From the NCBI GenBank assembly GCA_024704765.1, contig JAKMXF010000310.1, positions 558,001 to 622,000 on the forward strand: a stretch of 64,000 bases of DNA, read 5' to 3'. This document shows, in pieces, positions 1 through 11,931 of the stretch. A program made the translations under genes and the position numbers. The stretch's first letter is position 1; each line of letters starts with the position of its first letter. The DNA comes from Oopsacas minuta (Eukaryota > Porifera > Hexactinellida > Lyssacinosida > Leucopsacidae). The notes below the pieces were generated by a model. It ran no database searches. It saw only the letters and a program-made list of their open reading frames with translations, and was not told the origin of the DNA.

Positions 1-1071
1 CTTGCCAAATTTTTAACGAATTTTCAAATATCGGTAGACAATTTCGAAAACAAACACAATATTTATTCAATATGTAAGAAATTTCAATATGTGGGCTAAA
101 GCAAACCCAGTGGGCCAAAGTAGCCCCAGTTTACGGTACTTAAAATGCTTGTAGAATTGATTAGTAACATATATACCTTATGCATATGTTCTGAATGAGT
201 CTTAAGAAAAATAACTCCATTATTTGAACACAAAAGTAACAAAATAGTTACTTGCTCCCTCCGCTCGTGTCCCATAAGTTACGATAATTGTATTACATGA
301 CGAGAACGGGGGCAAGGTGGGTCATTTGACCTGAGCCTCACGCTCCAAGGAGCCAAAAATCTATATTTCATCGAATAATCATTATACTATTTGGGTAATA
401 TGTACTCATTTTCGAGAAGATAGCAAAATGGCACGGGCCTCTCCGATCCAGTCAGGGCCTGGTGGGACCACCCAGACCTGGAGGCATGTTAAGTGATTAT
501 AGAAACTGTAACAGGGGGAAGTTGAAGGTTCAAGGACAGCTCTTTTGAAACCATTAATAAGTGGGATAGAGATCGGATTTAGTGAAGTAATAGATATGCC
601 ATGATATGGAGCAGTAGTGCGAAATCTAGCAGTAGGATTAACACACAAATTGGTAATTTGTGTTTTAATCTAACCTTCACAAGAGGTACGTATATATAAT
701 AATTTCTAAATTGAAATTTCACATCTTTTATGGTGAAAAATAGATTTAGCAACTGTCGGACCTTTACAGACAAATTTTGCTTCCACAGTTCCTGTTGTCA
801 TATGATTAATTCATATCAATTTCACACCTAAAATTCAAAATCATGCTAGAGATTTCGTTTCAGTGATTAGTCGGGCTAATTTGGCATGCGATAAATATTC
901 AAATCTACACCTACAATTCATCAATGGATTAAGACCCACCCAGATAAGATCATATTTGAGGAATAAAATTGAATCCGTATTGAATGAGAGTATATCGTCT
1001 GGTACTAAATTATAAATTAATTATCAGAATAAAGAATGTTATGGACAGGTCACTGATGTGGATAAGAGTGA
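1..1071. other. Intergenic, no gene recognised
   Basis: AT-rich spacer. Short open frames here lack recognisable domains or protein-like composition. A somewhat GC-richer patch near 430-480 looks like a worn transposon fragment but cannot be placed in a family. Confidence 0.5.
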
Positions 1072-2019
1072 TTACTCTTTCTTTGGGTGATCCGGGAAGA
1101 AGTATCGTGCTGGAGAGAATGATAACAGAACAATATGTCTCTTGTAGCACTGTGAAGCACGGAACTTCACATCTGTACCATGCAGGTGATCTAATACTCC
1201 CATTGAGCCGAAATTTTCTGTAAAATTCAGGTGATGGAAATCGTGAGCTTCGGCAGATGGCATCAGAGGTAGGTGGTACCCACTATGAGTATTTAGAGAA
1301 TTGAAAATTGCGAGTGACAGCCAGAGCCAGAGTATAGCAGCATGTGAACCGACTACAAATGGACCTGCTACAAGAGGTAGCACGTTACCAATCAAGTGTT
1401 CGATTGGAGAACAGTATATACTATTGAATGCGATAGGAGCAGTGAACTCATGATGTTTCTTGTGTATGAGTCTGTATAGTGTGGAGGTGTGTAACAGACG
1501 ATGGATATAGTAGAATGTGAATTCGTGAATAATCATAAATCCACAGAACTCTAGCACTACTCTGAATAGAGAAGGGAGTTCTGGTCCTGTGCTCATGCCT
1601 CTCATCTTGAACAGAGGGTAAAGAACCATCAACATAAGAAGTCCTCCTAGATTGTTTATCACAATATTAGGCAGTACCTTTATGTAGGTATCTATACCAA
1701 GAGGAGGTTTCTTCTGCTGAATACGATACTGCATTAGTATTGGTATTTGTAGTATATCTATTGCCATAAATATCAGGCCCACAGACCAGAAGATTGTTGC
1801 AAAAGACACATATGCACCAACTGACAAGATCATAAAGTCATTTTCCAAACAAAACCAACGAGAAAATAACCACAGATTATTCCAGAAGTCATGAGAAGCA
1901 CCCCACACTTGCTCTACAACATTCGTAATGGAATTACGGATAGCAACAAGAGTGATCAGCATAGTACCGATAATGAAAATAGCCTTCTTGAGGCTGGAAT
2001 AAACTGGAAGTAGTTGCAT
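1072..2019 (-). CDS. FAXDC2: FAXDC2-like fatty acid hydroxylase / sterol desaturase family membrane protein
   Basis: An intronless frame of 315 codons starting at the ATG at 2019 ([10 protein letters not shown]). The fatty-acid-hydroxylase superfamily oxidises lipids or sterols in the ER membrane with a di-iron centre held by three histidine clusters. All three are visible: HRLLH after a hydrophobic stretch, HKKHHE about ten residues later, and HDFHH near the C-terminus. Several hydrophobic helices precede and separate them. The order and the segment [13 protein letters not shown] match the FAXDC2 (C5orf4) branch rather than SC5D or CH25H. Length is close to the family norm. A GTG lies directly before the ATG but is not expected to be used in a eukaryote. 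Substrate cannot be read from sequence. Confidence 0.88.
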   Translation of the reverse strand: MQLLPVYSSLKKAIFIIGTMLITLVAIRNSITNVVEQVWGASHDFWNNLWLFSRWFCLENDFMILSVGAYVSFATIFWSVGLIFMAIDILQIPILMQYRIQQKKPPLGIDTYIKVLPNIVINNLGGLLMLMVLYPLFKMRGMSTGPELPSLFRVVLEFCGFMIIHEFTFYYIHRLLHTSTLYRLIHKKHHEFTAPIAFNSIYCSPIEHLIGNVLPLVAGPFVVGSHAAILWLWLSLAIFNSLNTHSGYHLPLMPSAEAHDFHHLNFTENFGSMGVLDHLHGTDVKFRASQCYKRHIVLLSFSPARYFFPDHPKKE

Positions 2020-3177
2020 CACAGTAATGTTATCAATAAGGATAGCTAGTAGAATAGTAGTACTTAATAATTATCCTATATGTACACATATTAGTCTAGA
2101 TATTATTCATTAGTGGTGTTTCGTAACACTAATATAATTTGTCTGAATTAACACATCATTATTAAGTCAGTACTATTAATATAGAAGCATTAGCGTAGCT
2201 AGGTTTCAAGTTCAAGGGACATGATTAGGCGCAGAAGGACATCCTGAACCTCTGTCTGGAGTAGCAAGATTGTATAGTTGTCTAGGAAATGCTGGTTACT
2301 GCCACCTACATATCTACCTAAGATTCTAGGCTTAGTACATCTTTCAATAATGACCTAGGGTGAGACCCGTGCGGACTTTATCCTAAATCATAGGCTTCGG
2401 GCCCAAACGGGCAGAAAAAGTCAAAAAGATTAATTTTACAAATTAATATACATTAATTTAATCATGAGAATTCTCAATTCTTAGAGAATATATTCAAGAA
2501 TTCAGCCAACGGTGCCATAAATAAACAAATTTCCTAAATAGTGGGCTGGCGAGAATAAATAAGCGGGCCGCAGAGTCCGAATAACGGACCACAGGCCACA
2601 GGCAACGGGCTTTACTGGTCGCACCTCAGATGATGACATGCACTCTCAATTGGTGTTGTCTGTTTATCCGTTGTCAAGGGAATGATAAGTATGGCATGCG
2701 ATTTTGATTCGAAGTTCGCAATTCAGAAACATAATAGTTTAGTTATGTAAATAATTGGTACGAGGCCCGTAATTGATAAACACGAATATATTACAACAAA
2801 TCTTCCTATCAAGAAAACAAATAAATTCAATATACACAGAGGAAATTTATCGAATATGGTGAATCCGATTATCGCACTGTATTGATAGATGGTTGAAATT
2901 TGAATCGCTGGTATCCCACAATATGCCAAATGTCCTGACGTCATCATGAAATTATCAGCTCATCATGACTGTACAAAAATTGAAAATTTTTCAAATTCGA
3001 GAATTTTTAGAATTTCTTAATACACGAGGTACGAAGCACCGAGATTACTAACCAAAAGCCACATAAGAGCTCCAGTATTAATACAGTACATCCCCAAAGA
3101 GGAAATTCTAGCTACGCCTCTGTTCCTATAAAATATTACTCCAATTAATATATAGGAAGATAAATTAAATGATAATC
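2020..3177. other. Intergenic with worn repeats
   Basis: No gene seen. About 2656-3000 holds an old copy of the dispersed repeat called R1 here (oligo-GTTT start, then CGTTGTCAAGG). A GCGTAGCTAGG motif near 2194 and its inverse CTAGCTACGC near 3107 could be the ends of one hAT-like element, but I find no matching target duplication. Confidence 0.45.
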
Positions 3178-3507
3178 TTAAATTACTTTTCTTTTAGCCT
3201 TCTTAACATGAGAACAAATATTACAAGTTACAATAAAATATGTTCCTCTCCTTGTCTTTACTCTTGTCCTAGCTGTATAGCCTGCTATCAAATAGCAGTT
3301 ACAATTCTTGCATACTATTCGCTTGATAGACCTATCTATCTTAACCAAAGATTTCTGAGCACAGCTCTTAGCTTCTCTCACATACAGGCTAGATAGAGGG
3401 AGGAGACTAGGAGGACAATTTCTGTTTATAAGCATTCCTGCTTGTAAGAGGAAGTTAATACGAGATATTAGGTCTCTCTTAGGAATATTATCTGTCTTGC
3501 TGGACAT
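3178..3507 (-). CDS. RPP21: RNase P protein subunit RPP21/Rpr2-like
   Basis: Intronless frame of 109 codons from ATG (MSSKTDNIPK). RPP21/Rpr2 is a zinc-ribbon subunit of nuclear RNase P, which removes tRNA 5' leaders, and it contacts pre-tRNA. The sequence has an N-terminal helical half with the RINFLLQAG-type motif and a C-terminal zinc ribbon with C66-x2-C69 and C95-x2-C98, separated by the basic strand region TARTRVKTRRGTY. The tail is strongly basic (KKAKRKVI), as in the family. Length is slightly short of human RPP21 and close to archaeal Rpr2. The ribbon pattern and its spacing support the call well; the N-terminal half is less diagnostic. Confidence 0.87.
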   Translation of the reverse strand: MSSKTDNIPKRDLISRINFLLQAGMLINRNCPPSLLPLSSLYVREAKSCAQKSLVKIDRSIKRIVCKNCNCYLIAGYTARTRVKTRRGTYFIVTCNICSHVKKAKRKVI

Positions 3508-4676
3508 TAGTTTATGTAATATTATAACTTTTAATCTTAGTCAGGTCATAGAAGAAATGCTAAAACAATAGAATAGTTATCCAATAAATTAATACCTACA
3601 ATCAGAATGCTGCAAGGAAATTAGTACATACAGTAGAACTCGGATAAGGTACACTCGGTTAGTACGTACTTTTCTCCAAAACGGATTATTAATTCTTGTA
3701 CTAATTCATGGACTTCTAAACTACATGGGACATGCAGCTATTATTCAATTCAGGCTGACTCTATACCAAGTTAGGGAATCAAATTCGTACAAAACATGAA
3801 TTATTGAGATACATTAGAATTGGGGAATCCAGATGTTTTAAAGGTAAGTGAAATTAGCTGGAAATCTATATTATTAAATTGCAAATGTTGTCTGTGTATT
3901 TGTTTGTTCGTTGTCAAGGAAAGGAGTTTCTCAATTCGGAGATGTCGCCTATATGATTAGGTTATTACCAATAAAATAAACAGAATTGAATTAAATGTAT
4001 CGAATATTCTGATTCCGATATTCACATTCTTGAATGGATCATTGGTAAATATATTGTTTTTATGAATATAAAGTAAACAAATAATTGAAATCTTAAAATA
4101 TACGTAGAGACTTGCTCTTAACGGCTACAATGGGGTGAAGAAGCAAGCTGAATCCGAATCTGCATTTCAAGTTTCCCATATGGATTGATTGTTGTTTTAT
4201 GAATATAGAGTATATAAATATTTAAATATAAATTTATTAATTTGATACTTTGCTAAATTCGAGTTTCGAAGTGCCGAGTCCCATGCGAACACAAAGTGTT
4301 TGCATGCCACGCAGGGCGAGCAAGCGAAGCGGCTTGCATTTGACTAAATCTCAAACATCTTGGGGAAAGTGGTGCCCGGATTTTGGATGGAGGTCCGGGA
4401 TTTCAGAGGTTGGACTTTAATTAATAAGTAGTATTATCAGAATATTATCAATAAATCGATACAATACAACACATAATCTCTAATCATAAAATACTAAATT
4501 TAAAGACATATATTATATCTAAAAGAGATTTGGGTATGTGTATTCCATCTGATGTACAATTATTTGGCATATTTAATCAATACTTTATTATTTTGGCAAT
4601 TTAGTCAAATAATCTTTCAAAATACACTCAAAGATGATCAGGTCGCCGAGATGAAGAATATATCCTCCCTCATGAG
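3508..4676. other. Intergenic with dispersed repeats
   Basis: No gene seen. A partial pogo-like terminus (cagtagaactcggataag) begins near 3633 with no clear partner. R1 repeat sequence runs about 3887-4260, followed by a GC-richer hairpin-prone patch at about 4270-4345 (CACAAAGTG and GCGAAGC type mini-hairpins). Confidence 0.5.
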
Positions 4677-5132
4677 TCATGATTGAGCATTAAACAACAA
4701 GTCTGTATTGTAGAACTTGGAACTACAGATACACAGAGAAGTTCTCTTGTAAGCATAATAAAATAGAACAGCTATAGATCTATGTAGCACGTATAACACT
4801 TGTATTAATGAACTCCAGCTGTTCTTATACCCGTCAGGACGGTTCAAAGTATGTGAGAGGAACACTGCCTGAAATATCAGTGATAAAATAGCATAGAGAG
4901 CTGTGATTAAGAGGGTTAACCAGAATCTTCTAATTAGAGGCAGTAAGAAACCAGCTTTGAAATAACTAGTATTTATAAAGGAGACAAAGAATAGAGCAAT
5001 AGATAGGAGTAATGCTATGTCCTGTAGAACTGCGAATAGTAACAAGATTATCTTGTTTTGTAAGAGAAGGATGATGATAGAGTTTACAAGCAGGTCGAAA
5101 AATAGAAGAAAATGCTGCACGAGTATCAACAT
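4677..5132 (-). CDS. TMEM138: TMEM138-like ciliary membrane protein
   Basis: A four-helix membrane protein that aligns by eye with vertebrate TMEM138, a protein needed for ciliogenesis. Shared features are FDLLVNS at the first helix, LQDIALL in the second, FINTSYFKAG after it, and the end YAYKRTSLCICSSKFY, which matches the conserved YKRTA..HFY tail. I chose the ATG at 5132 (MLILVQHFLL), giving 151 residues, about 11 shorter at the N-terminus than the human protein. The open frame extends upstream to a non-ATG codon, so a short 5' coding exon or a longer N-terminus is possible. No intron is needed in the conserved part. Confidence 0.85.
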   Translation of the reverse strand: MLILVQHFLLFFDLLVNSIIILLLQNKIILLLFAVLQDIALLLSIALFFVSFINTSYFKAGFLLPLIRRFWLTLLITALYAILSLIFQAVFLSHTLNRPDGYKNSWSSLIQVLYVLHRSIAVLFYYAYKRTSLCICSSKFYNTDLLFNAQS

Positions 5133-5407
5133 ACTAACTATAATATGGTGAATAAACAAACAAACAAATAAGAAAAGGAAATTGCATAAAACAATATATT
5201 TTTCCAATAAGTTACTGTATTTTTGTCTGATTGAATTTAATGTTTTATTTTCAGCGAAAAATGACTGTACCTGCCTATGGAGTCAACCATTTTAAAACTG
5301 AGCCATTATACTTTATCGGCCCCCTGTTAAAATTGATAACAACAACTTTATTAATGATAATGATACAAACAAGTGTAACAACTAATATGAATATAATTTG
5401 CAAAAAT

Positions 5408-6070
5408 TTATAACAAAATATAGTATCTAATTGAGAAATACCAAATACCACATAGAACAAAGTTATCCTCAGTTTCATGTTCTATCCTCCCTATGGTATG
5501 GATTAGTTCTCCTGAGGGAGAGAATATCTTGATATCGTGATCAGTATAATCGCTAATGAGAATATTCCCTGATCGATCCAAACAGAAGTACCATGGATTA
5601 CAAACTATTCCCTTAGAAATATAAGAGTTTATCAGGTGTCCACTTCTCGAGAAGAAGTGGCTGTGTGGAGTTACTTTTACATCTACAGGAAACCTTAGTT
5701 GTTGAGCACCCAAACAATTTACGAATTTGAGTTCTCCTGAGTAAATACAAACTCTTTTATTACTACAATCAGCTAAATACACGTCTCCGTTATAGTCTGT
5801 ACAGAGTCCTCGTGGACATCTTAGCTCTCCCTCTCCTGATCCTATAGTAGCAGTCCTCGCTAGCTTGAAATCACTGAATTGGAACAAGGCATGTAAAGAA
5901 ATGTCCGAAACGAAGACGTGATCTTCTGTTACTGCAATGCCCCATGGCTTCTTGAGTATGTCTTGCCTCCCATTCTTACCTACAACTATGACAGGCTGCT
6001 TCTTGGTAGAGTAGTCCAGTTCCCATTCTTTCCCCTCAGCAGACCTACGAGTAGCTTCAGCATTCTTTGA
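5408..6070 (-). pseudogene. NHL-repeat protein fragment
   Basis: The open stretch encodes roughly three NHL propeller blades. Blade signatures include PWGIAVTEDHVFVSD, CPRGLCTDYNGDVYLADC and CLDRSGNILISDY. NHL propellers usually sit behind a RING/B-box or coiled coil and bind RNA or protein. Here the frame is closed by a stop at 6071-6073 before any coiled coil, and at the 3' end the last blade runs into unrelated residues and stops. No initiating ATG fits the start. It is therefore a fragment, an internal exon, or a dying copy of the family intact at 19008-20294. The segment FSDFKLART recurs in the decayed locus at 22385-23300, so these two are close relatives. Confidence 0.65.
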
Positions 6071-6684
6071 TTAATTTTCCCATCTGTATATCTGATTGGG
6101 TTTAGTTTGTTAGAATATATTATTTAACTAACAGAGAGTACAGACGCTTGGTTATTATGTGATTAGTGTGAAAGATGATATTTCTAGCAACATTTCTGGG
6201 AGATTACACATCCAGTAGAACCTCCAATTTGATGAATCTAACACATAAACCACTAAAAATGTGTGAAATTATTCACTCTACAAAATTTTAAACTAAGCTG
6301 CACGACTACACCCAAAATGTACTCGTGTCCATGTGCTAATTTTCATTTCAATCGGACCCAGGACTGGATTAAGACTATGTGGGGCCCTATTCCCCTTAGA
6401 CTAAATACACATGTCAGCGCATCATTGGGATCTGAAATCATGATCATTGCCAAACACACCGACCATACCATCTTTACAGGGCAGATAAAGAATATTATTT
6501 AGATTCTAAATAAGTGATGATGTAAATACGTATTCCATCTCAAAAAGATTTTAGTGTCAGTAATTATACGAGCGTGAAGTGATGAGCACAACTTAATTAC
6601 CCACTTAATAACTATTTTACCAACTATTCATCTGAAATTTGTTGAGTACCTCAATCTTGGTAGGATTTTACCCAATTTCAATCA

Positions 6685-6870
6685 TTAGTGTCGATCACAC
6701 CTAATCATACCACAATGACATTGCAAATTTTGTAATACAAAATTTCGAGTGAATTGAGTGAAAATTGAGTGAATTATTAAGTATTAAACTGTGCTCGAAA
6801 TCCCCTAAGAGGATTTTGTATTACAAATTTGTACTGTCATTGTGGCATGAAGAGGTGTGATAGACACTAA
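6685..6870. mobile_element. MITE with long terminal inverted repeats
   Basis: The left end (ttagtgtcgatcacacct) and right end (aggtgtgatagacactaa) are inverted copies, and the inversion continues inward through caatgaca...tgtcattg and attttgtaatacaaaat. Arms are about 55 bp with scattered differences. No coding capacity, so a non-autonomous DNA element. Confidence 0.75.
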
Positions 6871-7031
6871 TTATCATTATTTTTATTATTATTATATAAT
6901 ACTCGCTGAGACAGCGAGCTGCAAACTTCACACTCGTGTGTATTATTAGGTTTCAAAATATCCATTATTCAGGAGTGCCAAATAAGTGGTCTTTCTCTTT
7001 CATAAAGTTACATTATGGACTACATTTTTCC

Positions 7032-7102
7032 AATTTAAACCTTCGAAAACAACCTAATAGTTTCGAAACTAAACTATAAGGTTGTTTTCGAAGGTTTAAA
7101 TT
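7032..7102. repeat. Short hairpin, 32-bp arms
   Basis: The arms 7032-7063 and 7071-7102 are inverted copies with one mismatch around a 7-base loop. No genes or other signals overlap it. Confidence 0.8.
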
Positions 7103-8039
7103 CTGCCTCAGAATACCGATATTGGCCCAATATAAATATAAATATCCTTGCTTGACACGAAGTTGACTTTATCTGCAAAAAGATAAAGCTTCATTTGAAT
7201 ATTTGTAGGAAAATTAGCAATGTGCGCGGAGCCCTAGGTCATAGCCTACTTGGCCTATGCCACAATCCACCCGTGATCGGACGTCGTCGTACATCGTCTA
7301 TGCCAATTGGACATCTCCCTATAGGAACTGCACTAAAAACTTTTAATAATAGCTATAATGTATTTCCTAATATCATGAGTTATCAGTAATTCGAATCAAC
7401 TGCAATGCATTAATCAATCCATCGTCCAGAAAATTATTATAGTTTCCAGTTCTCATATTACGTAGTTCACGGCTGAATCTGAATTTGCCAGATAATAATT
7501 TCAAAAATCTATTTTATACAGTCAAATTGGGTTTTTTAGCCCCCAAAATACACGAAAAAAGAAGCAAAAATGTTTAAAATACTAAACCACATTATGCTTC
7601 GAGGTGAAATTCTTAATCTTTAGGTTCATTGAATTGGTCTATTTAGTACAGAGACAACAAAAATCAATACCGTATGTTAAAAAGTATAATAACTGAACAA
7701 TTAGCAATATTTAATCATTTTGACCAATGAAAATTCCACTCTAAATCGGGAATTTTTATCTCTTGCAACACGAATGAGGGAAAAAAACAGAGGCAAAATA
7801 ACCTGAAAGAAAATGCATTAAAACTGTATATATTAATGATCAAGTTACACAAAACCAATAAGTTTTGTATTTAAACGGTGTTAAGGAGGATTGTAAGGAT
7901 GAAAAAAATGCGATTTCCGCTGTATTTAGCATAATTCAAGTGCAGAACCCCATGCGAACACAAAGTGTTCGTACCCACGCAGCGAGAACAAGTGAAGCTA
8001 GGTCATAAATATTAATAAATAATTCAAAATATATAAATA

Positions 8040-8156
8040 CAGTGGAACTTGCTTAACGGCCTGTCGGTCACCTCTATATTGCGGCCACCTGTAGAGTATA
8101 TAACGGCTACACATTTGGCCAGTCCCTTCGGTGGCCGTTAGAGACAAGTTTGTCTG
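8040..8156. mobile_element. Pogo/Tc1-like MITE flanked by TA
   Basis: Begins cagtggaacttgcttaac and ends with the near-inverse gttagagacaagtttgtctg, with TA on both outer sides (8038-8039, 8157-8158), as in Tc1/mariner/pogo insertions. Related to 51186-51330, which shares the internal string agtcccttcggtggc. Confidence 0.65.
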
Positions 8157-8167
8157 TATATTAATAT

Positions 8168-8845
8168 TTATTTTTCAAATTGAACACTAGGTACTACGAT
8201 ACACCCAACTTGTCTCATATCAGCGATAGCTTTTTCAACAGGTGACATTTTGTCGCCTCCCTCCTTAACACACTCTACACAATTCTTAGTATAAATTCTA
8301 TCTATATACTTCCTCATGCAGGACAAGCAGCGCTTCTTGTAGTTATCATCTCTAGCTCCACACAGTTCCATAGATACTATTACACGTAGCCTATCAGAAT
8401 ACTTATTGTACACAGAACAACTGCTAACACGTATACAACTAGTCAGTGTACAGCCTCCTATCAGTATACTGTCTACTTCAGGATGAGCTTGTAGCAGGTA
8501 ATCTATGTGGCTCTCAAACCCATCGGCATCTAGAATACAATTTCCAGGCTTAAGAACAAGTTTATGCTCCTTGGTTATGTAACGAGTAACTTGTGGATCT
8601 AGTGAGAAATCATTGCTTAACAAGAATGGACATAGTGAAAAGATAAGTAGTGAAGATGGTGGGGTATCCCTTAGCAACAAAGAGCAGCGTTGGAATGCTT
8701 GAATAATTGCATTAACTCCATCTGGAGGAACAACGTGCTGTCTCCAGCTGCCTACAGTGAATGCCTGCTGTGTATCAATAAGCAATATGATAGTCTTGCC
8801 ATAACTCAGATGTAATATATCTGTGTCTGATGTAACAGTAGCCAT
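8168..8845 (-). CDS. Isochorismatase-like cysteine hydrolase with Cys-rich tail
   Basis: A 225-codon frame from the ATG at 8845 (MATVTSDTD). It has the isochorismatase-family fold pattern: strand plus catalytic Asp in LLIDTQQAF (D24), a lysine in LVLKPG (K99), and the nucleophile region IGGCTLTSCIRVS (C137). Asp-Lys-Cys is the family triad for hydrolysing amides or vinyl ethers. After the core comes a tail with C-x2-C, ten residues, then C-x2-C (CLSC...CVEC), which is not part of the standard domain and could bind zinc. The frame extends 28 codons upstream, but those residues are poorly protein-like, so I start at the ATG directly before the core. Substrate is unknown. It is intronless. Confidence 0.72.
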   Translation of the reverse strand: MATVTSDTDILHLSYGKTIILLIDTQQAFTVGSWRQHVVPPDGVNAIIQAFQRCSLLLRDTPPSSLLIFSLCPFLLSNDFSLDPQVTRYITKEHKLVLKPGNCILDADGFESHIDYLLQAHPEVDSILIGGCTLTSCIRVSSCSVYNKYSDRLRVIVSMELCGARDDNYKKRCLSCMRKYIDRIYTKNCVECVKEGGDKMSPVEKAIADMRQVGCIVVPSVQFEK

Positions 8846-10781
8846 TAGATTGACTAGTTTCCATTTTAATTTACAATATAAATACAGATGGCTAAATGTA
8901 CCTGGAAACATAGTTGGAATCAGGTCCACTTTTCAGAACCCAACCCGAACCCTTAGTGTAAAATGTGTAGGAATGAAAATTTGTTCTTGCAATATTATGG
9001 GTTAATAATATTTATCCTGTAAATCATTGGTTTTCAACCTTATTTCTCCCGCGGACCTCTTTAGTCCATTTTATGGGGCGAGAACCACTGCCGTAAATGT
9101 CCTTTTGAGGCCATTTCATTAAAGTTCTATATGATGTTTCTAATGTAAATATAATCTTCAAAATATAGAATTATTCATTGAATTTAAAAAATTACGTAGA
9201 GTTCGAACTGATCAACTTCAAACTCGAACCCGAACCGAACCCGAATCTAAATCCGAATCTGAACCCGACCCGACCCGAGAAACCCGAACCCGATTCCAAC
9301 TCTGCCTGGTAGCATGGGGTGAAATTGGCCCTAAGAGTTGCTTTGTCCCATTTAGAATTTTTAGTGAAATATAGCAAATAGTTTGAAATATTGCGGTTTA
9401 ATACCTTTGGATAAAATCAAAGATATCTTTTCGACATGTATCAATATGATCACTTTGATTCATAAGTTGTTAACACCTTATGAATCCTTGTTTCATTCAT
9501 TTAAGTTTTAGAGTCTATATCAACCAAATTATTATATTTAGAACATCTTTGGTATTTTCGAGGAAGGACATCAATATGCGCATTCTTCAGTCGTTTATTT
9601 TCCATAGTATTCCATAATAAACTAATGGAATATTTATTCAAACAACAAACAAGTGGATATTGTTAGATTTGTATTTATGTACACATAAATACAAATCTAA
9701 CAATATATTGTCAATTATCAATTTTTTCTACGATGAGACGAATATAACTGACGACCCTGATACATAGAAAGTAATATGCAAAGGGGCTGTAAATATCCAC
9801 AACGGATATTAAATACATCTAGTACTGTGGAAATTCTATGGAAGTATTACTCCCCTTACGTGGTTTACAAAGCATAACACATATGGAGCACCTGGACGGA
9901 GGGAAGGGCTTCTGGCACTAGATACAATAGAAGCAAGTCTGGATGTTTGATAGTGTTATATTTGACGATTTGTTTTTCCAACTAGCTTTACCAAAACTCA
10001 AACGCCAGGAAGGGAAAAAGGTCATATTAGGAGGTAATTATCATCACATATGAGGTTGGAAGTAATAAATTCCGGCAAACAAAACTAAATAACTTTTGCT
10101 TGTCTCCTACCCAACTCAACACATCTTACACAGCCATTGGATATAGCTTCTACAAACCCCGAAAGCTAAATTGGAGGAAAGTTCTAAAAGGATGGAAAGT
10201 GAATACATGTACACAATGTTGAGTGATGTCAAAGGATCAATTTCATATTAAAATATATTATCAGGGTATGAGAAGTTGGGTATGTATTATAAATTGGCTA
10301 TCTGGAATTAATAATTGTATTTTCCAGTCCTTATATTACGTAGTTTACGATTAACTCTATCAATAAAGCCTCGATCCCTTCTAGATGCTGTATCCAAAAT
10401 AATCCCATGACTTATTAAAGCCATAGATTATAAATACGAGAGGTAGCCTGTAGGGAGGCCTGGGTTTCCCGATCCAGGTGATATTAGGCAATTTGGGAGG
10501 CCAAACGGACCAAATTTTTGATATCTTCAGACAGTGGAAACATTTTGATATCCATAGAACATGCGAAGGCCCCCAAATAAATGATAGAAATATTTTTGAG
10601 CAGCCTATGACCACAATCTGTCCATTATCCCTAAAAATAAATTAGAATACATTCTTTCTGATAAGTAATAAGAATTGAATAAGATCAGTAAATAATAGTA
10701 AGCAATATAATGCAAGAGAATAGATAAAATAAGTAAAGTTTGATGAAGTGTACACGTTGAATATATTCAAGTTATAAATGC
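8846..10781. other. Intergenic
   Basis: No gene seen. About 9224-9297 is a run of imperfect CCGAACCCGA-type simple repeat. A 50-bp hairpin at 9657 is listed separately. About 10254-10340 resembles about 47876-47920 (tattatcagggtatg), a low-copy dispersed repeat. Confidence 0.5.
9657..9706. repeat. Perfect hairpin, 24-bp arms
   Basis: The sequence atattgttagatttg... and its exact inverse are separated by only two bases. It lies in a gene-free stretch. It is too short for a transposon with an internal region, but could be the remains of one. Confidence 0.85.
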
Positions 10782-11123
10782 TTATATAGCAACACCGAAT
10801 ATAGTGACGATAACATGCATTGTCTTATTCTCCCAGCGTATGGTGCAACTACCGTCAGTTGAGTTATCCCAGTAGCAGTTAGATGCTGTATGTAGACCGG
10901 CTCCATTCTTCTGCATTACTACACCTGTAACTATATATTTGAATGGCTTACCGAGCTTAGTTAGCTGAGCTAGACACTGCTCCATTATGGAGGATGTCCA
11001 CTGGTTAACACGGTTGTGTACGTAACTGCTCTGTCCTATTACACCGTCTACTGTCTCCTTTATTATCTGTGTTACCTCGTCAGCGACAAATACGCTTTCT
11101 TCAGATTGTTGGTAGTCATCCAT
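10782..11123 (-). CDS. DYNLT1: Dynein light chain Tctex-type 1
   Basis: A 113-residue intronless frame, the same length as animal DYNLT1. Tctex-type light chains dimerise on the dynein intermediate chain and link cargo. The family hallmarks are clear: start MDDYQ, helix pair with [16 protein letters not shown], then the strand block [20 protein letters not shown], followed by [23 protein letters not shown] and a final hydrophobic strand. The match is continuous from end to end, with no insertion. The vertebrate paralogue DYNLT3 is also similar, so the symbol is given for the group. Confidence 0.95.
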   Translation of the reverse strand: MDDYQQSEESVFVADEVTQIIKETVDGVIGQSSYVHNRVNQWTSSIMEQCLAQLTKLGKPFKYIVTGVVMQKNGAGLHTASNCYWDNSTDGSCTIRWENKTMHVIVTIFGVAI

Positions 11124-11931
11124 GGTTATTCTATTGATATATAATCACACTGATAAATTCGATGCTAAATATACACCACAGGTAAACAATACAGATCTAA
11201 TATATTTGGTTACTTGGTATTAGCTTAATAGATTGAAATGTCCTTACCAACGCTTACCAGATGTGTCCTTATTAATTAAGCTGATTATACCTAACATTGC
11301 CTCATCTATATGGAATAGGAGCATAATATTACTGAGGCTTATAGACGCCAGTCACGCCATAAATAACTAATATATTCCTGGAAATAATGTTTACATGTAT
11401 TTGGTATTAACACAGAGACTATGGAAAGAGATTGGTAAGGCCATTTGGGTAGATTCAGGATTAGCAAGACTTTTCGGATAACTTATATTATCCAGACCCC
11501 TCGTGCTCAAATCTAACGAGTCTCACGATATGCTCTAGCATACTAAAATGTATTTATTGAATCAGAGGGAAATTCGCTTTCCCTCTGAATCAATAAATAA
11601 GGACAACACACTCTAGATAAAATCGTGAGGAATCTTAAGAATATCACGATTACTGAATCTCACATGTTGAGAACCCTGCATTATATATCATTAATAGAAT
11701 ATAATAACTTACTCTACTCTAACGACAGAAGGTACCCATTCAAACGATATCACTTTATATGCCATGCCTCGAGGGGTATGGCCACATATCACCTCTACGG
11801 CCCTAGTGGAGCATACCTATGTAACACGCATTCGATTTGTATAATTTGACTGAATATATACATCTGGAAATGAATATATTCAAAAGAGATATACAATATA
11901 TTAATAACATTGTATAAGAGCTAAGAGACAG
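11124..11931. other. Intergenic
   Basis: No gene seen. A hairpin at 11551-11599 (arms of 22 bp with one mismatch, built on ctttccctctgaatcaataaa) is the only structured element. Confidence 0.5.

Larger units (their letters stand above)
6071..8039. other. Intergenic, transposon-rich
   Basis: No gene seen. Contains two inverted-repeat elements listed separately and, at about 7250-7345, a patch (ending catctccctata) that resembles about 18800-18880 and may be a worn dispersed repeat. Confidence 0.5.

Noticed and set aside
406-648. 80-codon minus-strand frame
   Set aside because: No domain, and a local GC patch looks like a transposon scrap.
2189-3121. Possible 930-bp hAT element with GCGTAGCTAGG ends
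   Set aside because: Flanks show no 8-bp duplication and the inner sequence is a patchwork, so the two ends may belong to different elements.
5275-5478. Small hydrophobic frame next to the NHL fragment
   Set aside because: No conservation and lies between TMEM138 and the NHL fragment in AT-rich sequence.
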